Positions 5,835 to 9,056 of a stretch of 9,056 nucleotides of DNA are shown here, piece by piece. Source of the DNA: Acidobacteriota bacterium (GTDB lineage: Bacteria; Acidobacteriota; Blastocatellia; Pyrinomonadales; Pyrinomonadaceae); contig JABFSB010000024.1 in NCBI GenBank assembly GCA_013140875.1, positions 1-9,056 of the forward strand, given 5' to 3'. Every line of letters begins with the position of its first letter. Position 1 is the stretch's first letter. The notes beneath the pieces were generated by a model. It was not told the origin of the DNA. It saw nothing but the letters and a program-made list of their open reading frames with translations, and did no database searches. A program made the translations under genes and the position numbers.

Positions 5835-6077
5835 TCTTCTAAGCAAATACTTTCCAATGCCGAACAGGCTGATCAAAAGCCAGAAAAACTCGACGATGAA
5901 TGACGGAAAGTTGAATTCGAAATACAACGAAATCAATATCAGAACGGCCCCTAAGGCATTTAGAAGCGAATAGTAAAAACTATCACTTCGCAATTTTTCG
6001 GTTTGAAGTAAGACGTAAGCAATGACAATTGTTGCCACGCCAACAGTGCCCAGTATGTTGTACCATGCGAAGGTCAT
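5832..6077 (-). CDS. CBU_0592-type small membrane protein
   Basis: With the ATG at 6077 the product is 81 residues, with three hydrophobic segments at about 5-24, 35-53 and 56-77. The pattern WYNILGTVGVATIVIAYVLLQTEKL, then SLLNALGAVLILISLYFEFNFPSFIVEFFWLLISLFGI, fits the CBU_0592-like family (a G-x-x-G helix, YxLLQ, a LNxxGAxLILxSL helix, NxPSFxxExxWLLISLxG). That family is widespread and uncharacterised; it often sits alone or next to transport or metabolic genes. A TTG at 6095 would add MSGEPN and overlap the upstream stop by 11 nt. I prefer the ATG because GGTGAG lies 6 nt before it. With that start, the gene lies 7 nt after the BNR gene stop, so the two are likely one transcript. The function is unknown. 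Confidence 0.8.
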   Translation of the reverse strand: MTFAWYNILGTVGVATIVIAYVLLQTEKLRSDSFYYSLLNALGAVLILISLYFEFNFPSFIVEFFWLLISLFGIGKYLLRR

Positions 6078-6084
6078 ATTCGGC

Positions 6085-7461
6085 TCACCGGACAACGACC
6101 TCTCGCGTCATCGTACGTCCAACGACGCCCCACCGATTTCCGCCAAGGTAGGGAACAGTAATCCCGGCGGTGATCGGGTATTTTCCCGGCTTCGCGTCGG
6201 ACAGGTCCCAGATCACATTCGGACCATCGCCTACTATTTTGCCAGCTGTTACTTGATAAAGGTACTCATGCGGCTCATCAATCTGAACAGCGGTCGTCCG
6301 CACCTCGATCCTTCTATCACTCGAGCATTCTTGATCCGATGGACCACACTTTGTCGCGATCATAAGGTGACCCAACTCTATGGCTATGACGTCACAAAGA
6401 TGGCAGCCCGGGAGTCTTTTCAAATCCGGATCTTCGTATTGAGCCGCGAGAACTTTCGAGTCCAGCCTTACGACGACGCCGTTCGGCCCGACAGACCACA
6501 CGGCGTTTCTACCGTTGGCGGCGACCGCGTTTAGATTTTCGTTGCCGACCATGCTCCACGTGTCCGCTCGATCATATGAAACATCGGAGCCGTTCGTGCC
6601 GACGGCGACGACGGTCTTCCGATCGAGATAAGCGACCCCTGACCGGTAGCCGAGTGGACGAGCTCCCGGCTGCCACGTCGCGCCTCCGTCGCGCGTCATG
6701 GCGAACGTTTCATTTCTTTCCTCGGGATTTTCGTAATTTCCGCCGACGATCACGCCGTTCTTTTCGTCGAACATCGCGATCGAGAAAATGCCGCTTCCGG
6801 CTGTTCCTTTTGTGATAGGCGTGTCGGAAACCTGCCAGGTTTTGCCGCGATTGTTGGTCCGGAAAACCCGCGCGTCGGTTCCGCCGGAGACGAGAAACGC
6901 ATTGTTCTTTCCCTGAGTTATCAAACACGTTCCGCTCGCGGCGAAGGCAGCTTCGCCTTCTTTGACCGGCGGCATTTTTGATGTATCCATGACCGACCAG
7001 TTTTCTCCGTTCTTCGTTTCGATCAGGAGAAACCTGCCGTCGACGGGGTCGCTCATGGCTATGCAGTTCTTTGCATCCCAACAGGCGATCGCGTCAAAGA
7101 ATGCTTTTTCGTTCTTATTGCGAAACTGTTCTTTCCACGTGCTGCCGCCGTCAGTCGTTTTATAGATACGCGAAGACTCGCCGTTACCGATGCTTAGAAT
7201 ATAAGCAGTGTTTGCATCGAACGCCTCGATGTCGCGGAAGTCGAGTTTTTCTGCTCCCGGCACGGTCATCACTTTCCAAGTCGAACCGCCGTCCGTCGTT
7301 TTGATCACCGTGCCGCCGGTGCCGCTGGCCCAAACAACTTTTTCATTCACGACCGAAAGTCCGCGCAGCGATGCAGATGTTTTCACGTCCTGTTTGACCC
7401 ATTGCGCGTCACAAAGGACGGAAAACAGGCAGACAAAAATTAGAATTTGAAAAGTTTTCAT
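6085..7461 (-). CDS. Secreted BNR-repeat / Ycf48-like beta-propeller protein with C-terminal extension
   Basis: The product has 458 residues from the ATG at 7461; a GTG at 7467 would add two. Residues 1-20 are a signal peptide (MKTFQILIFVCLFSVLCDAQ). Blade-ending Asp-box-like motifs recur roughly every 50 residues: TTDGGSTW (55-62), TTDGGSTW (102-109), TKNGENW (149-155), RTNNRGKTW (201-209), TRDGGATW (256-263) and a degenerate SYDRADTW (295-302). This indicates a six- or seven-bladed propeller of the Ycf48/sialidase-like class. No hydrolase catalytic set is evident, so it is probably a binding or scaffold protein. After about residue 335 comes a different region with four cysteines (353, 356, 372, 379; a CHLC pair), then a strand-rich end (YLYQVTAGKIVGDGPNVIWDL, PGKYPITAGITV) that resembles PKD-type Ig-like domains by eye. 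It is downstream of the TIGR01777 gene and upstream of the CBU_0592-type gene. No clear Shine-Dalgarno sequence. Confidence 0.82.
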   Translation of the reverse strand: MKTFQILIFVCLFSVLCDAQWVKQDVKTSASLRGLSVVNEKVVWASGTGGTVIKTTDGGSTWKVMTVPGAEKLDFRDIEAFDANTAYILSIGNGESSRIYKTTDGGSTWKEQFRNKNEKAFFDAIACWDAKNCIAMSDPVDGRFLLIETKNGENWSVMDTSKMPPVKEGEAAFAASGTCLITQGKNNAFLVSGGTDARVFRTNNRGKTWQVSDTPITKGTAGSGIFSIAMFDEKNGVIVGGNYENPEERNETFAMTRDGGATWQPGARPLGYRSGVAYLDRKTVVAVGTNGSDVSYDRADTWSMVGNENLNAVAANGRNAVWSVGPNGVVVRLDSKVLAAQYEDPDLKRLPGCHLCDVIAIELGHLMIATKCGPSDQECSSDRRIEVRTTAVQIDEPHEYLYQVTAGKIVGDGPNVIWDLSDAKPGKYPITAGITVPYLGGNRWGVVGRTMTREVVVR

Positions 7462-7463
7462 CT

Positions 7464-7491
7464 TCACTATTCACTATCCATTTGTCACTAT
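7464..7491. repeat. Short repeated TCACTAT words before the BNR gene
   Basis: TCACTAT occurs at 7464-7470, 7471-7477 and 7485-7491. On the minus strand this reads as ATAGTGA units (GGATAGTGAATAGTGA), directly upstream of and overlapping the BNR start. The repeats occupy the place where a Shine-Dalgarno sequence would be expected. Confidence 0.55.
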
Positions 7492-7508
7492 CCACTGGAA
7501 CAAAAATA

Positions 7509-8465
7509 TCATTCTCCGACTGCGTTTCGCCAGCGGCTCGCAAGATCGCGGCATGCGTTTTCCCAATGCGGAAACTCGAATTCGAAACCCGAATCGGTCA
7601 GAAGTTTCGGCACGACTCGGCGGCTTTTCAGGATCAGCTCGGTTTCGGTGCTCATAAAGAACGCCCCGATGGCGAGCTGCCATTCCATCGCCGGCAAGCC
7701 GAACGATGTGCCCCACGTTTCGCGAAAAATGCGCATAAACTCCCGATTCGGGAGCGGATTTGGTGAAGAGATATTTATCGGGCCGGAGAGTTCCTCGTGT
7801 TCGATCAGCCAGTAAATCGAGCGGATAAAATCCTGATCGTGTATCCACGAAATGTATTGCCTGCCGCTCGCCGCCGTGCCGCCGAGGCCTTTGCGGACGA
7901 GGCCGAGCATTACGTCGAAGATGCCGTCGCGGTCGGGGCTCATCGTCATGGCGGAACGCATCAGCACCTTTCGAGTTTTAGGTGTACCGGATTCATTCGC
8001 GGCTTTCTCCCACGCAGTCGCAACGTCGATGCTGAAATTCCACGTGTCGGGCGCGTCCGCTTCGTGACCGCCGATAATGCCGGTCACGTCATCGTTCGGA
8101 GCGTCGAAGCGGTGAGCGTAAATGGTTGCTGTACTCGCCTGCAGCCAAACCTTCGGCGGATTTGTCGCCTTTGTGATTGCCTCGCCAACTACCCGTGTCG
8201 AATCGACGCGCGAGTCCATCATCTGCCGACGGTTCTCGTCGTTGTAACGACAATTTACGCTGCGGCCCGCGAGGTTGATAACAACATCCGCGCCGTCGAT
8301 CTCAGCAGCCCAATCCCCAAGTGTCTTGCCGTCCCACTTTGCGGTCCGCCAATCGCATTTCTCAGACGAGCGGCCCAGAACGACGACCTCGTGACCGTCG
8401 GCGTGAAACGCCCTAGCCAGTACCGTTCCGACTTGACCTGTGCCGCCTGGGATAACGATTTTCAT
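7509..8465 (-). CDS. TIGR01777 family NAD(P)-dependent epimerase (YfcH/SDR39U1-like)
   Basis: The 318-residue product is an atypical extended short-chain dehydrogenase. Residues 7-13 are the dinucleotide-binding GGTGQVG. NLAGRSVNCRY (64-74) and the R(x)DSTR segment are hallmarks of TIGR01777 proteins, as are the central S-T-A-T-I-Y (111-116) and YISWIHDQDF (204-213). The C-terminal part, about 257-305 (GLPAMEWQLAIGAFF ... LILKSRRVVPKLL ... GFEFEFPHWENAC), matches the DUF1731 domain, so the protein is full length. The physiological substrate is unknown; this family is annotated as an epimerase or oxidoreductase by fold. The ATG at 8463-8465 lies only 7 bp from the arm of the large hairpin at 8473, with no strong Shine-Dalgarno sequence. 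If transcript continues from serA, initiation may be influenced by that fold (inference). Confidence 0.92.
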   Translation of the reverse strand: MKIVIPGGTGQVGTVLARAFHADGHEVVVLGRSSEKCDWRTAKWDGKTLGDWAAEIDGADVVINLAGRSVNCRYNDENRRQMMDSRVDSTRVVGEAITKATNPPKVWLQASTATIYAHRFDAPNDDVTGIIGGHEADAPDTWNFSIDVATAWEKAANESGTPKTRKVLMRSAMTMSPDRDGIFDVMLGLVRKGLGGTAASGRQYISWIHDQDFIRSIYWLIEHEELSGPINISSPNPLPNREFMRIFRETWGTSFGLPAMEWQLAIGAFFMSTETELILKSRRVVPKLLTDSGFEFEFPHWENACRDLASRWRNAVGE

Positions 8466-8472
8466 AAGAATC

Positions 8473-8557
8473 TTTTTGCCCGCGAATAACGCGAATCTTC
8501 GCGAATAATAGGAACAAATTCTGATTCGCGTCCATTCGCGTTATTCGCGGGCAAAAA
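8473..8557. repeat. 85-nt hairpin with 24-bp perfect inverted-repeat arms
   Basis: The segment 8473-8496 (TTTTTGCCCGCGAATAACGC + GAAT) is the exact reverse complement of 8534-8557. Inside, after a symmetric 3x3 mismatch, CGCGAAT (8500-8506) pairs with ATTCGCG (8524-8530). This leaves a 17-nt terminal loop, the whole being symmetric about 8515. The word GCGAAT or its complement appears six times. The T run is on the 5' side and the A run on the 3' side on both strands, so it is not a standard intrinsic terminator. It begins at the base after the serA stop and ends 7 bp before the epimerase start. It is best read as a palindromic REP- or MITE-like unit. Confidence 0.85.
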
Positions 8558-9056
8558 TTAATACACCATCCGCGCTTTCACCGTTCCCGGCACATCTTTC
8601 AAAAGCTCGAACGCTTCCTTCGATAATTTCGATTCCACATCCAAAATCACATATCCGATCTCGTCGTTCGTCTTTAGATACTGGCCGGTGATATTGATGT
8701 CGTGCTTCGAGAGACGCGAGTTTATTTCGCCCAGTACGCCGGGAATATTACGGTGAATGTGAAGGATTCGATGCGTTCCGGCCTGGGGCGGCAGCGAGAC
8801 GGGCGGCACGGTGTGCGAGCCTTCGCTGGTGCCGAAGTCGAGGTATTTGATCAGCTTTGCCGTGACGTCGAGACCGATGTTCGCCTGGGCTTCCTCGGTC
8901 GAGCCGCCGATGTGCGGCGTCAGGATCACGTTGGGCAGGTTCTGCAGGACCGACCTAAATTCGTCGCCATTTTTTTCAGGCTCTTCCGGGAAAACATCGA
9001 CGGCCGCACCGGCGAGCTTGCCGGACTTTAAGGCCTTGCTGACCTCGTCGAGATCG
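8558..9056 (-). CDS. serA: D-3-phosphoglycerate dehydrogenase, C-terminal part (partial)
   Basis: The frame is open from the right edge to the TAA at 8560-8558, giving the last 165 residues; the N-terminal catalytic and NAD-binding parts lie outside. SerA oxidises 3-phosphoglycerate to 3-phosphohydroxypyruvate, the first step of serine synthesis, in the cytoplasm. Fragment residues 1-80 are the end of the dehydrogenase domain: KLAGAAVDVFPEEP, and TPHIGGSTEEAQ with the catalytic His48. Residues about 95-165 are an ACT domain. HIHRNIPGVL (99-108) and INITGQYL (120-127) retain the His-x-Asn and Asn positions that bind the feedback inhibitor serine in the E. coli-type enzyme. It ends KARMVY, like the E. 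coli RARLLY terminus. This makes it the short, ACT-containing, E. coli-like type rather than the long type with an extra intervening domain. Confidence 0.95.
   Translation of the reverse strand, partial: DLDEVSKALKSGKLAGAAVDVFPEEPEKNGDEFRSVLQNLPNVILTPHIGGSTEEAQANIGLDVTAKLIKYLDFGTSEGSHTVPPVSLPPQAGTHRILHIHRNIPGVLGEINSRLSKHDINITGQYLKTNDEIGYVILDVESKLSKEAFELLKDVPGTVKARMVY

Noticed and set aside
6022..6534. 170-residue plus-strand open frame
   Set aside because: It overlaps the CBU_0592-type gene and the BNR gene on the other strand, with no ribosome site or family resemblance. It is a shadow frame.
7797..8489. 230-residue plus-strand open frame
   Set aside because: It lies opposite the TIGR01777 epimerase, which has clear conserved motifs throughout. 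The plus-strand protein is low in recognisable structure, rich in Arg/Val, and runs through the hairpin repeat.
8473..8557. Intrinsic terminator of serA
   Set aside because: The hairpin is strong, but the 3' arm ends in AAAAA on both strands. It lacks a U tail, although termination by another mechanism is not excluded.
8702..9031. 109-residue plus-strand open frame
   Set aside because: It is fully opposite the strongly conserved serA C-terminus.

Overview
The window looks like chromosomal DNA from an environmental bacterium of moderate GC content. The best guess is an Acidobacteriota member (Blastocatellia/Pyrinomonadaceae-like). This rests on the mix of gene types: a secreted S9 peptidase, delta-60 repeat and BNR-propeller proteins, a DUF4242 protein, a TIGR01777 epimerase next to serA, and several small membrane or PH-like proteins. 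The taxonomy is an inference from familiarity with such gene content, not a computed placement. No phage, integrase, CRISPR, toxin-antitoxin or defence genes were seen, and no rRNA or tRNA.

Layout. 1-783 (minus) is the N-terminal part of a secreted delta-60 repeat protein that runs off the left edge. 784-978 is a leader/intergenic stretch with a GNRA-type hairpin. 979-1694 (minus) is a two-gene operon: a DUF4242 protein, then a two-helix membrane protein started by GTG with a GTGA overlap. From a short divergent promoter region (1695-1793), 1794-3971 (plus) encodes a secreted S9-family serine peptidase. It converges, with only 13 bp between, on a minus-strand pair at 3985-4946: a UPF0114/YqhA-type membrane protein followed by a soluble beta-rich protein. 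4947-5405 is the only long gap. It holds a candidate ~97-bp miniature mobile element flanked by 9-bp direct repeats, then the leader of a small secreted cysteine-rich protein (5406-5777, plus). A perfect 10-bp stem terminator separates this from a minus-strand run: serA (partial, 8558-9056), TIGR01777 epimerase (7509-8465), BNR-propeller protein (6085-7461) and a CBU_0592-type small membrane protein (5832-6077). An 85-nt hairpin with 24-bp perfect arms fills almost the whole serA-epimerase gap.

Functionally this is mostly a housekeeping and cell-envelope neighbourhood: serine biosynthesis (serA), a secreted peptidase, secreted repeat proteins and small inner-membrane proteins. The genes do not form one obvious pathway. 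The most notable items are the two non-coding structured repeats (5055-5169 and 8473-8557), the small Cys-rich secreted protein of unknown function, and the BNR protein with its extra C-terminal Cys-containing/PKD-like part. I did not find convincing evidence of a new multi-gene system.
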